Assembly (NCBI GenBank): GCA_001281695.1
Contig: LJIE01000001.1
Location: forward strand, 3,371,521 to 3,435,520
Length of the DNA stretch: 64,000 nt
Reading direction: 5' to 3'
From: a bacterium 336/3
Lineage (GTDB): Bacteria; Bacteroidota; Bacteroidia; Cytophagales; Thermonemataceae
This document shows positions 8,580-16,178 of this stretch, piece by piece. The translations under genes and the position numbers were made by a program. The notes under the pieces were generated by a model. It saw nothing but the letters and a program-made list of their open reading frames with translations, was not told where the DNA came from and ran no database searches. Each line of letters opens with the position of its first letter. Within the stretch, counting starts at the first letter, position 1.

Positions 8580-9254
8580 CTAAGAAGCGTTATTCAAAAA
8601 CTTAAATATCTCTTCAGCAAGCCAAGGATAATATTCATTGGAAAAGTGGATATTATCAGGTAAAATATCAGAAAGTTTCTTTCTTTCTTTGATGGTTCGT
8701 TTCAAAATAGCATTGTGTAAATCGAAGTATAAAACTTTTTGTTCTTTAGCAATGGCTTCAAGAACAGGAATATAAGCTTTTACCATATTACTTTTGTTCG
8801 TGTTAATGGGTGTTGGGCTTAAAATAACGACCAATGCTCCATCTTTTTTTACAGATTTTACAAGTTCTGTCATTTTCTTCTTGAAATAAACTTCTGTAAA
8901 ATCACTGTACGCATCATTGATACCAAAATCTAACAATACTACATCAGGCTTTTGGTTTAATACCAATTCTGTTGCTTTGTTGGTGGCTTGGTCACTTCGC
9001 CAACCACTATGACCTTCATTGACTACTGAAATTTTTTGATTTTTATACTTTTTGACAAGTAAATCTTCTAAAGTTTGTGGATAAGGATGATAAGGAGCGT
9101 TTTTCACATCTTCAAAGCCATAGGTAATGCTATCTCCATAACATACAATTTTTACTTCTTTCCCCGATTTCATGGTGTTTCGGAGCTCCGTAAGATTGGT
9201 AGGTTTTGTAGATAATAGCATCATCAGTCCACACAATAGAAGTATTTGTAACAT
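8580..9254 (-). CDS. SGNH/GDSL-family hydrolase, exported
   Basis: Serine esterase or acylhydrolase of the SGNH fold, substrate unknown. After an N-terminal hydrophobic stretch (residues 2-14) come block I with YGDSITYG (nucleophile Ser), the block III motif GIND near the middle, and the C-terminal catalytic dyad DNIHFS with Asp and His three residues apart, all in the expected order. The length of 224 residues is typical. The N-terminus lacks a lipobox cysteine in the right place, so a cleaved or anchored periplasmic enzyme is likely. Only 9 bp separate it from the small downstream gene. Confidence 0.88.
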   Translation of the reverse strand: MLQILLLCGLMMLLSTKPTNLTELRNTMKSGKEVKIVCYGDSITYGFEDVKNAPYHPYPQTLEDLLVKKYKNQKISVVNEGHSGWRSDQATNKATELVLNQKPDVVLLDFGINDAYSDFTEVYFKKKMTELVKSVKKDGALVVILSPTPINTNKSNMVKAYIPVLEAIAKEQKVLYFDLHNAILKRTIKERKKLSDILPDNIHFSNEYYPWLAEEIFKFLNNAS

Positions 9255-9276
9255 AAGTATTTAATTTTTTTAACAG

Positions 9277-9291
9277 AAACCTCATAGGTTT
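9277..9291. repeat. REP-like palindrome AAACCT-cat-AGGTTT
   Basis: Six-bp perfect inverted repeat with a 3-nt loop in the spacer between the GDSL and VOC genes. The same arms recur at 10704-10718 and 10768-10782, always intergenic. Confidence 0.6.
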
Positions 9292-9339
9292 TTATCAGAA
9301 TGAATAATTCTTATTTGTTGATAGGTTTTTGGTTCTGTG

Positions 9340-9816
9340 TCATTTTTTTGATTGGTACAATGCAATTCTGTTTCCTTCTGTATCTTCAAATTCTGCAACA
9401 AGTCCAATTCCATTGTCTGTTTTAGGATATAACATTTTTCCACCATTTGAAGTTGCTAATTTCAATGTTTCATCGATGTTTTCTGTGTTGAAATAAATCA
9501 CTACTCCATTCTTTGTAGGTTTATAAATTTCACCTTTTGCCAATGCACCCGAAATACCTGATTTTTTCTCAGCAAACGGAAATAATGCCATTTCATTATT
9601 ATCAATGGTTTCTTTGTTAAAGTCAAAGGTGAATACTTCTTTATAAAACTTCATTGCTCTTTCAATGTTGTAAACAGGTATTTCAAAATAAACAACAGGA
9701 TTAGTTTTTTTTACCATAATATTTTTTACAGTTTTTGAATTATCATCACAAGAGGTTAGCAGTTGAGCAAAAAGTCCCAAAATGGTCACTACTAATATAT
9801 TTTTAATTTGTTTCAT
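9340..9816 (-). CDS. VOC (glyoxalase/bleomycin-resistance fold) lipoprotein
   Basis: A 158-residue protein with a lipoprotein signal peptide ending LLTSC (Cys23), then a single vicinal-oxygen-chelate domain starting at PVVYFEIPVYN and ending with EDTEGNRIALY, the usual final strand. VOC proteins bind metals or small hydrophobic ligands; two modules normally pair to form a site, so this one probably dimerises. Most VOC proteins are cytoplasmic, so export as a lipoprotein is uncommon. The spacer upstream of it to the sterol-desaturase-like gene is 47 bp on the same strand, allowing co-transcription. Confidence 0.85.
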   Translation of the reverse strand: MKQIKNILVVTILGLFAQLLTSCDDNSKTVKNIMVKKTNPVVYFEIPVYNIERAMKFYKEVFTFDFNKETIDNNEMALFPFAEKKSGISGALAKGEIYKPTKNGVVIYFNTENIDETLKLATSNGGKMLYPKTDNGIGLVAEFEDTEGNRIALYQSKK

Positions 9817-9863
9817 TCTTTGTTTCTATTTTTCAAGCTCAGATTCATTTCAAAGTAGCAAAA

Positions 9864-10688
9864 TTATTTGGTAGGCGGACGATACGGTTGAAATGGCATT
9901 TTAAGCAGGCTATCCAGTTGAGCATTTTCTTGCAGATTAGGGTGAGTATCTAAGCCATAAACAAGTTCTTGAGTATCTTTTACTGCTGCAAATGTTCCAA
10001 AAACTCTATCCCAAATGGCAAAAATATTACCATAATTGGTATCTGTAAGTGGGCGGGCTTCATGATGATGCACTTTGTGCATATTGGGTGATACAATTAG
10101 AAAGCTAACAATTTTATCGAGCCAAACAGGCAAACTAATATTGGCATGATTGAACTGCGAAAGCACTACCGAAATACTCTGATACATCATCACAAGCCAC
10201 ATGGGTGCACCCATCACAAGTACAGCAATTGTCGTAAAAACAGCTCTGAATACACTCTCACCAGGGTGGTGTCTATTGGCAGTTGTGGTATCTACATGGT
10301 TATCGGAATGGTGTACCAAATGAAACTGCCACATCCATTTTACTTTGTGTTGCATCCAGTGAATAAAATACGCTCCTATCAAATCAAGTCCCATGAGTCC
10401 TACAAGCATCATGACCCACAAAGGCATTTCTATCATTTGCAGAAGCCCCACACCATTAGCCACAGCCCAATCGCTGGTTTTAAGAATGAGAATAGCAAAA
10501 CCAAAATTGATAACAATTGTAGTTACAGTAAAGAAAATATTAGTTCCTGCATGTTTCCATTTACCATACTGCATTCTAAAGAGTGGAATGATACTTTCTA
10601 TCATCCAAAAAAATACAAGCCCTCCTACTAAAATAGCTGCTCTGTGTGAACTCGGAATGCTTGTAAAATAGTTTATAATTGCATCCAT
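9864..10688 (-). CDS. Sterol desaturase / fatty acid hydroxylase family protein
   Basis: Integral membrane di-iron oxygenase. Of 274 residues, the first 110 hold three to four hydrophobic helices. The histidine clusters expected for the di-iron centre are present in order: HWMQH, then HLVHHSDNH, then the C-terminal HKVHHHE. The substrate (lipid or carotenoid) cannot be deduced. It lies upstream of the VOC lipoprotein gene on the same strand. The start is the ATG at 10688, which gives the shortest sensible cytoplasmic tail. Confidence 0.9.
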   Translation of the reverse strand: MDAIINYFTSIPSSHRAAILVGGLVFFWMIESIIPLFRMQYGKWKHAGTNIFFTVTTIVINFGFAILILKTSDWAVANGVGLLQMIEMPLWVMMLVGLMGLDLIGAYFIHWMQHKVKWMWQFHLVHHSDNHVDTTTANRHHPGESVFRAVFTTIAVLVMGAPMWLVMMYQSISVVLSQFNHANISLPVWLDKIVSFLIVSPNMHKVHHHEARPLTDTNYGNIFAIWDRVFGTFAAVKDTQELVYGLDTHPNLQENAQLDSLLKMPFQPYRPPTK

Positions 10689-10703
10689 TTTTCAAATACG
10701 TTA

Positions 10704-10718
10704 AAACCTTATAGGTTT
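10704..10718. repeat. REP-like palindrome AAACCT-tat-AGGTTT
   Basis: Second copy of the AAACCT/AGGTTT inverted repeat, 49 bp from the next copy, in the divergent spacer 10689-10885. Confidence 0.6.
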
Positions 10719-10767
10719 ATTGTTATAAATATTTGTTAATCAATATACAGTTATAAATATCACTTAA

Positions 10768-10782
10768 AAACCTATAAGGTTT
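10768..10782. repeat. REP-like palindrome AAACCT-ata-AGGTTT
   Basis: Third copy of the same palindrome, whose loop is the complement of that of the second copy, so the two copies form an inverted pair around a short AT-rich stretch in which GTTATAAATAT occurs twice. Confidence 0.6.
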
Positions 10783-10885
10783 GTGTTGTGTAAGTTTTTG
10801 TTCAATTCCTAAATTTAGCATTTTTTTCAAGAAAAAAATAATAGTTATGTTTTTTAGCCGTTTAAGTTAGAAAACCAACATTTGT

Positions 10886-11353
10886 ATGAAAAGTTTACTG
10901 CTCTCTTTTGCTTTTTTTAGTTTCTGTACAGTTGTTTTTGCTCAAAATAATAAAGCAGCACAAACAGAAGTTCGTAAAACCGTTGACGCCCTTTTTGATG
11001 CCATGCGAAAAGGTGATAGCACAGCCCTAAGAAAAGTGTTTCATTCTTCTGCAAGGCTTCAAACTACATTTTTTAACAAAGAAAAAAAGCCCATGCTAGT
11101 AACAGACAATATTGATAATTTTGTAAAATCTGTGGGGACACCTCATCCTGAAATCTATGATGAAAAACTCTTGAGCTACGACATCAAAGTGGATGATAAT
11201 TTAGCAACTGTTTGGACTGAATATGAGTTTTATGTAGGTACAAAATTTAGTCATTGTGGAGTGAACGCTTTTCAGTTAGCCAAAACCGAAGCTGGCTGGC
11301 AGATTATCCAAATTACTGACACTCGTAGAAAAGAAGGGTGTAAGAAAAAGTAA
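10886..11353 (+). CDS. NTF2-like (SnoaL/DUF4440 type) exported protein
   Basis: A 155-residue protein with a clean signal peptide (cleavage expected after VFAQ, about residue 20). The mature part is one cone-shaped NTF2-like domain: a helix with VDALFDAMRKGD, then strands ending in a W-x-I-I-Q-I-T-D motif. Such domains bind small ligands or act as simple lyases; nothing here fixes the role. It is followed by a good intrinsic terminator at 11369-11394, so it appears monocistronic. No lipobox cysteine is seen. Confidence 0.82.
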   Translation: MKSLLLSFAFFSFCTVVFAQNNKAAQTEVRKTVDALFDAMRKGDSTALRKVFHSSARLQTTFFNKEKKPMLVTDNIDNFVKSVGTPHPEIYDEKLLSYDIKVDDNLATVWTEYEFYVGTKFSHCGVNAFQLAKTEAGWQIIQITDTRRKEGCKKK

Positions 11354-11368
11354 GAATATAATCATTAG

Positions 11369-11394
11369 AAGGGAAATCAGCTTTCCCTTTTTTT
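11369..11394 (+). terminator. Intrinsic terminator after the NTF2-like gene
   Basis: Perfect 8-bp stem AAGGGAAA/TTTCCCTT with a 5-nt loop, followed at once by a T run, 16 bp after the stop codon. Confidence 0.8.
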
Positions 11395-11505
11395 ATTTTA
11401 TCAATAAAAGCTCTTATTTTGTACATTAAAAAACCCTGTTTTCTATCAATTTTAATATTGGCTTACTTAAAAAATTAAAACTTCACATCATAAATATTTC
11501 CATGT

Positions 11506-12087
11506 ATGGATGAAAAGCATTTCTTAAAAACAATATTTAATGAGCAGAATTTTAAAAAAGAAGATTTAGAAAACATTTTATCTCAATACCAAAAAGTCGC
11601 ATTTGCTAAAAACGATTTTTTAATACAAGAAGGCATAACCGCAAATTTTTACTATTTTATGGAAAGTGGCTTTGCTAGATCTTATGTAATAGATTTAGAA
11701 GGTAATGATATAAGTACCAAGTTTTTCAGTTCTTCTGATATTGTGATAGATTGGCACTCTTATTTTTTAAAAACAAAATGTAGAGAAAACATTCAGGCTA
11801 TAACACCTTGTATTGCTTGGAAAATTAGTTTTGAAAATTTCATGAAGCTTTTTAGTATAGAAGCTTTTAGAGAAGTTGGTCGTACACGGTTAGTTAATAA
11901 TTATTTTGAATTAAAAAATCATTCTATTTCTATTATTGCCGACCCTGCAAAGGAAAGATACTTAAACCTTTTGAAATCAAAACCTGATATTATAAAAAAT
12001 GTACCTTTAAAACAAATTGCTACATATTTAGGTATTACAGATACATCATTAAGTAGAATCAGAAAAGAAATAACAGACCATAAATGA
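11506..12087 (+). CDS. Crp/Fnr-family transcriptional regulator
   Basis: A 193-residue one-component regulator. An N-terminal cyclic-nucleotide-binding-type beta roll (about residues 20-110, with the ESGFARSY turn) is joined to a C-terminal helix-turn-helix with LKQIATYLGITDTSLSRIRKE. There are no clustered cysteines for an iron-sulfur centre, so it is not an Fnr-type oxygen sensor; the effector is unknown. The stop overlaps the start of the next gene by 4 bp (ATGA), so it is translationally coupled to a membrane protein that may be its partner or target. A second protein of this type is at 58444. Confidence 0.88.
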   Translation: MDEKHFLKTIFNEQNFKKEDLENILSQYQKVAFAKNDFLIQEGITANFYYFMESGFARSYVIDLEGNDISTKFFSSSDIVIDWHSYFLKTKCRENIQAITPCIAWKISFENFMKLFSIEAFREVGRTRLVNNYFELKNHSISIIADPAKERYLNLLKSKPDIIKNVPLKQIATYLGITDTSLSRIRKEITDHK

Positions 12088-12800
12088 ATACCTTGACTCA
12101 ATACTTTGTTCCTCAATGGATTTCAATAGCCTTCCTCATTGCAATTCCTTTACCTTTTATTCTGATTGCAATATTGATTCGCAAAGAAGCTGAAAGAATA
12201 AAACATACATTGGCTTTTCCACTAATAGTTGCTTTTTTTATATTATACTTAACATACATTTCTTTCGCCAGTTTAAATGGATGGTTTAATGAGGTTTCTC
12301 TTCCTCCTAAAGTACTTTTATTTACTACTTTTCCATACGCCCTTTTTCTTTTTGGAGTCTTGTTAAATACTAAAACATACCAAAATATTATTGAAAATGT
12401 ACTTTTAGAAAATCTTATTCAACTACATATATTCCGTTTGATAGGCGTATTCTTTGTCTTACTTGCCATACACGATGCTTTACCTAAACCATTTGCATTC
12501 ATTGCTGGATTTGGTGATATCCTTACTGCCATTAGTAGCATTTTTGTAGTAAAGGCTATTCAAAATAAAAGAAGTTATGCCAAAAAGCTCACTTTTTATT
12601 GGAATATTTTTGGTACTGTTGATATTCTATTTACTGCCATTGCAGCAAATATTTTAACAAAAATATCCATAGATACTAACGCTATGGGTGTTGATACATT
12701 GGCTGTATTTCCTTTTTGTATTATCCCTGCATTTGCACCTCCTACTATTTTATTTATCCATTGGGCTATTTTCAAAAAAATTAAAAATTTTTCTGTATAA
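12084..12800 (+). CDS. Polytopic membrane protein of unknown function
   Basis: A 238-residue protein with about seven hydrophobic helices separated by short loops. I do not recognise the family. Helix boundaries run roughly at residues 12-28, 43-61, 73-91, 110-126, 131-151, 165-187 and 205-228. No catalytic or metal motif is visible. It starts within the stop codon of the Crp/Fnr gene, and this coupling is the only functional clue. An AT-rich 86-bp spacer with a weak 6-bp hairpin follows (12810-12825). Confidence 0.75.
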   Translation: MNTLTQYFVPQWISIAFLIAIPLPFILIAILIRKEAERIKHTLAFPLIVAFFILYLTYISFASLNGWFNEVSLPPKVLLFTTFPYALFLFGVLLNTKTYQNIIENVLLENLIQLHIFRLIGVFFVLLAIHDALPKPFAFIAGFGDILTAISSIFVVKAIQNKRSYAKKLTFYWNIFGTVDILFTAIAANILTKISIDTNAMGVDTLAVFPFCIIPAFAPPTILFIHWAIFKKIKNFSV

Positions 12801-12886
12801 AAGCTTTTTCTTGTCCTATGACAAGATTGTATAAATAAAAGAATTCAATCTTTGTATCATTCATTAACACATTAAATGGTTTTCAA

Positions 12887-13234
12887 ATGGTACAGAAAAA
12901 AGAATTTATGTTATTGTTTCGCTATGAGCCAAATAATGACCAACAGCTGACAGAATCTCAAATAAATGAAATGCATCAACAATGGGGTGCTTTCATTGGA
13001 AACATCGCAATTCAAGAAAAACTAGTAAGTACTTATCAACTTGGTTTTGAAGGTGTACAAGTTTTTTCTAACAAATCTGTGAATGAGGGTTTTCATATTT
13101 CAGACAAACAAGTACTTGGAGGCAATATGGTAGTTAGAGCCATCAGTATTCATGAAGCTGTAGAAATGGCAAAGGACTGCCCTATTTTATTAATGGGTGG
13201 AACTGTTGAAATCAGAGATATCCAACCTATGTAA
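12887..13234 (+). CDS. YCII-related (DGPF-type) small protein
   Basis: A 115-residue protein with the ferredoxin-like alpha/beta fold of the YCII superfamily: an opening strand MLLFRYEP, a helix with MHQQWGAFIG, and a closing segment with ISIHEAVEMAKDCPIL and the final strand VEIRDI. DGPF-type members are often encoded near ECF sigma factors or SRPBCC proteins; here an SRPBCC gene follows 44 bp downstream, matching that association. Biochemical function is not established. Confidence 0.82.
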   Translation: MVQKKEFMLLFRYEPNNDQQLTESQINEMHQQWGAFIGNIAIQEKLVSTYQLGFEGVQVFSNKSVNEGFHISDKQVLGGNMVVRAISIHEAVEMAKDCPILLMGGTVEIRDIQPM

Positions 13235-13278
13235 GCTATTCATAAACAACTTAAATTTAACGTAAAACAAATAAAAAC

Positions 13279-13812
13279 ATGACAAATACAGTAATCATAA
13301 TAGCTATTGCACTTGTTGCATTCATAGGCTTTGGTTTATATAAAGCTAGTGGACTTACCAATATTCAAATCATTAAGTCAGTTACCATCAGAGGCTCAAA
13401 AGAAAATATATTTGATATGGTAAGGTATCTAAAAAACTTCCCTAAATGGTCTCCTTTTTTGGCTCAAGACCCAAACCAAAAATACGAAGTAAAAGGAATT
13501 GACGGTTCTGTTGGTGCTCAATATCATTGGGAAGGCAACAAAGGTAAAGATTTAGGTTATCAAGAAATTGTAAAAATTGAAGATTACAAGTTTGTAGGAA
13601 TGAGATGTGACATACAAAAACCATTTGTAGCCAAACCATCCTTTGACTATTATTTCACGGAAACAGTGAATGGTATTGAGGTAAAACAGGATTTTAAACT
13701 CAAATCAGGTCTGATTGATGCATTTTTCATGTGGCTTTTTGGTGCTAAATCAGGAATGGAGAAAACAAATCAACAGGGTTTAGATTTATTAAAAAAAGCA
13801 GTAGAGAAGTAG
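13279..13812 (+). CDS. SRPBCC (polyketide-cyclase-like) protein, membrane-anchored
   Basis: A 177-residue protein with one N-terminal hydrophobic helix (residues 3-23) followed by a START/SRPBCC ligand-binding domain: an opening strand IKSVTIRGS, the KNFPKWSPF segment, the GSVGAQYHWEG strand, and a final amphipathic helix GMEKTNQQGLDLLKKAVE. This class binds hydrophobic ligands in a deep cavity. It follows the YCII gene with a 44-bp gap, probably in one transcript, and is followed by a hairpin terminator at 13909-13953. Confidence 0.85.
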   Translation: MTNTVIIIAIALVAFIGFGLYKASGLTNIQIIKSVTIRGSKENIFDMVRYLKNFPKWSPFLAQDPNQKYEVKGIDGSVGAQYHWEGNKGKDLGYQEIVKIEDYKFVGMRCDIQKPFVAKPSFDYYFTETVNGIEVKQDFKLKSGLIDAFFMWLFGAKSGMEKTNQQGLDLLKKAVEK

Positions 13813-14161
13813 ATAATATGAGTATATAAATTTCGTCAGTTTAATAATTTTATATTAACCATTTTTTGCTTCTTTATAATTTCCTTTCGGTTTGTTGAAT
13901 ATCATAAGAAAAGATGTTAATGTTAACTTAATTGTAGACATTAACATCTTTTTATTGAGACTTTTATAAATATCAAAAAACGACTATATTGTATATCATT
14001 TTTCAAATTCAAACTATTCCTAAAACTATCAACTATCTCTTGGTCAGTCTTTTTGACCAAGCCAACTCTTTGTGGTTGGTATGTTACCACAAAAGGTTTG
14101 TACTGCTGTTAGATGTTGTTATTTTCCAAAGTTATTTATGAAGGTTTTCTTTTAGTTCTTT
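13813..14161. other. Gene-free spacer with three hairpins
   Basis: No coding frame is supported in these 349 bp between two convergent genes. Besides the 14-bp-stem hairpin listed separately, two shorter inverted repeats are present: TTGGTCA/TGACCAA at 14040-14060 and TTTGTGGT/ACCACAAA at about 14069-14093. A 14-nt string TATAAATTTCGTCA at 13825-13838 recurs at 33586-33599. Confidence 0.6.
13909..13953. terminator. Intrinsic terminator, probably bidirectional
   Basis: Perfect 14-bp arms AAAAGATGTTAATG / CATTAACATCTTTT with a 16-nt loop and A/T runs on either side, between the convergent SRPBCC and LRR genes. Confidence 0.65.
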
Positions 14162-14905
14162 TCAAAGTGTTTCTATATTTCCAAATCTCAAAGTTTTTAT
14201 AGTTTTTAATTTTTCAAATTCTTTTTTGGGATAATTATCATCACAAAGAAATCTTTCAAGATATTGAAGTTTGAGCAATGAATCGAATGATTTTTGTTTC
14301 ATTTGCACATGTGCTAAAGTTAGATATTTTAATTGTTGCAAAGAACTCATAAATTCGATATTGTCAATTTTTTGAGCAGTTGTAATACTTCCATCTATTC
14401 CTAAACCTTCTAATTGTGTAAGTTTTCCAATTACTGAAAAATCAGTAATGTGATTCAGTTGTTCAGTTTCAAGTGTTATTAAATTTTTCATTTCACCCAA
14501 AACATTGATATCTTCTATTTTACTTGAACTACCAATATGTAAGTGTTTTAAATTTTTTAATTTATTGATATTATTGATAGATTCTATTCCACTCCATTTA
14601 ATCCAAAGTCCTTCTAGATTTTCCATTTCACAAATACTGTCAAAAATTTTTTGAGACACTCTTGATGGAAGCCAAAGATATTTAACCTCTTTTAAATCAG
14701 GAAGTTTAACACACCAACTTTCAATTAACTTTTTTGATTGGGTTGCAGTTAATTTTCTCTTTATTGGGTTATGTTCAAGTTGTGTAATTAAAAGTCTTAA
14801 TTTTTCATTAGGTTTATAATCTTCAAGAAAAGTGGTTATCTCAATATTAAAATCATTATATTCTTCAGTATTCCAAAATCCGTTTTTGATAATGTCCTCA
14901 TTCAT
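14162..14905 (-). CDS. Leucine-rich-repeat protein
   Basis: A 247-residue cytoplasmic protein (no signal peptide) with leucine-rich repeats between about residues 70 and 240. Typical units read L-x-x-L-x-x-L-x-I/L-x-x-S, for instance INKLKNLKHLHIGSSS and IGKLTQLEGLGIDGS, spaced by roughly 22-27 residues. The N-terminal 70 residues are charged and not repetitive. LRR arcs serve protein binding; no partner is suggested by the neighbours. It lies alone between a hairpin-rich spacer and the inverted-repeat-flanked TMEM175 gene, in accessory-looking DNA. Confidence 0.8.
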   Translation of the reverse strand: MNEDIIKNGFWNTEEYNDFNIEITTFLEDYKPNEKLRLLITQLEHNPIKRKLTATQSKKLIESWCVKLPDLKEVKYLWLPSRVSQKIFDSICEMENLEGLWIKWSGIESINNINKLKNLKHLHIGSSSKIEDINVLGEMKNLITLETEQLNHITDFSVIGKLTQLEGLGIDGSITTAQKIDNIEFMSSLQQLKYLTLAHVQMKQKSFDSLLKLQYLERFLCDDNYPKKEFEKLKTIKTLRFGNIETL

Positions 14906-14998
14906 TTTCGTTTCGTTTTTTTATAATTTCAACTCTGACTTCTAAATAGACGTAATATATATGTTTTTTTAAAAAAATCTATATCATTTTATGTCAGG

Positions 14999-15018
14999 TG
15001 AATAACACTTGACATGGC
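14999..15018 (+). repeat. 20-bp inverted repeat, left copy
   Basis: TGAATAACACTTGACATGGC here is the exact reverse complement of 15669-15688. The pair encloses the TMEM175-like gene, making a 690-bp unit. No target-site duplication is evident at the outer edges. Confidence 0.75.
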
Positions 15019-15040
15019 TTAAAAGCTTATAGTCTATTTA

Positions 15041-15613
15041 TTAAATTTGTTTTTCAATTCTTTTATCAGGAATTAACCACATTAGTGCTATCGCAAAAAA
15101 AATCATAATTGAAATTACTGGAAGCCAAAATGCCATAATTATAGAAAAAGTATAGCCAATTAATGAAATATTTCCTTTAAAATCTTTACCCACAGCTACT
15201 GCCAAAGTAGAATTATTATCACCATTGGCATGAATTAAAGTTCTAACTAGTATAGAGTAAGATGCTCCACTTAATAGCAATATAATAGCCATAAATATAA
15301 CTGGATTTTTTGCAAAGTGAGTTTCGCCCATCCATGCTGTTGCAAAAGGCTGTAAAGAAAGCATAAATAACAAACAACCATTAGCTAACATCACCTTGCC
15401 ATTTATTTTATGAATACTATGAAATAAATGATGGTGATTATTCCAATAGATTAAAACCATTACAAAACTAAGTACATAACTCAAAAACTTAGGATACAAA
15501 TGAAATAAACTTTTCCATTCGCTACTTTCTGGCACTTTCAGTTCAAGTACCATAATGGTTACTATAATAGCTAGTACACCATCGCTAAAAGCTTCTAGTC
15601 TGTTTTTTACCAT
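15041..15613 (-). CDS. TMEM175-family (DUF1211) potassium channel-like protein
   Basis: A 190-residue membrane protein with the family-defining RxxxFSDGV motif at residues 5-13, on the first helix, followed by five further hydrophobic helices (six in total, the usual bacterial length). Bacterial members form tetrameric potassium-permeable channels in the cytoplasmic membrane. The gene sits between perfect 20-bp inverted repeats (14999-15018 and 15669-15688), which is unusual for a channel gene and may mark it as a mobile or invertible cassette. No regulator is adjacent. Confidence 0.88.
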   Translation of the reverse strand: MVKNRLEAFSDGVLAIIVTIMVLELKVPESSEWKSLFHLYPKFLSYVLSFVMVLIYWNNHHHLFHSIHKINGKVMLANGCLLFMLSLQPFATAWMGETHFAKNPVIFMAIILLLSGASYSILVRTLIHANGDNNSTLAVAVGKDFKGNISLIGYTFSIIMAFWLPVISIMIFFAIALMWLIPDKRIEKQI

Positions 15614-15668
15614 TATTTAAAAATCGTTGTGTGAAAAGACAATTATGTTTTTGTGTTGTAATTTTTCC

Positions 15669-15688
15669 GCCATGTCAAGTGTTATTCA
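15669..15688 (-). repeat. 20-bp inverted repeat, right copy
   Basis: Exact reverse complement of 14999-15018, lying 56 bp before the TMEM175-like start codon and 20 bp beyond the stop of the next minus-strand gene. Confidence 0.75.
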
Positions 15689-15707
15689 TGTAGCATAAAA
15701 TACTTAA

Positions 15708-16169
15708 CTATTCAAAAGGAGTCTTTTCGCTTCCTGATTTATAGGCTTTGTAAAGACTTCCTTCTTTATCAAGGGCAAAATAGGTGAACCAGTTATATTT
15801 TTTGTCTATCACAAAAAAATCTGTTTTACCTGCCAGTACCAAAGATTGCATAGCTTTGAGTTTACAGTCAAAAACCTGATGTTTGGCTTCGAAAGCTAAA
15901 ACCACCCAATAATTTGTTTCAAGGTCTAATTTTTCTAGGTATTGCATATAATGCAAATAGCCCAGCCTCAACTCTATTTTCTGGCGGATATTTGTAGCCC
16001 ACTGATTATGATACTGCCCTACATTGTTAAGGTCAGTCTCCACATTTTTTTGAATAATAAAATGCTTTTCTATCTGTTTCAAGATGCTGGTAGCATCTGT
16101 AAAAGGTACTTTAAAATCCGAAGACTTGAATATCTTTTTGAGGGTTTCTATTTTTTCTTGAAAGTACAT
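15708..16169 (-). CDS. Hypothetical protein, probably co-transcribed with the propeller gene
   Basis: A 153-residue cytoplasmic protein that I do not recognise. The N-terminal 60 residues look helical (KIETLKKIF, ILKQIEKHF); the rest alternates strand-like segments such as NYWVVLAFEAK and KTDFFVIDKKYNWFTYFALD. No catalytic motif is visible. It starts 9 bp downstream of the TolB-like gene stop on the same strand, so the two are very likely in one transcript. Confidence 0.65.
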   Translation of the reverse strand: MYFQEKIETLKKIFKSSDFKVPFTDATSILKQIEKHFIIQKNVETDLNNVGQYHNQWATNIRQKIELRLGYLHYMQYLEKLDLETNYWVVLAFEAKHQVFDCKLKAMQSLVLAGKTDFFVIDKKYNWFTYFALDKEGSLYKAYKSGSEKTPFE

Positions 16170-16178
16170 ATCTGTCTT

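Noticed and set aside
10146-10671. Plus-strand ORFs of 161 and 92 residues opposite the sterol-desaturase-like gene
   Set aside because: Antisense frames over a well-supported membrane oxygenase with intact histidine motifs.
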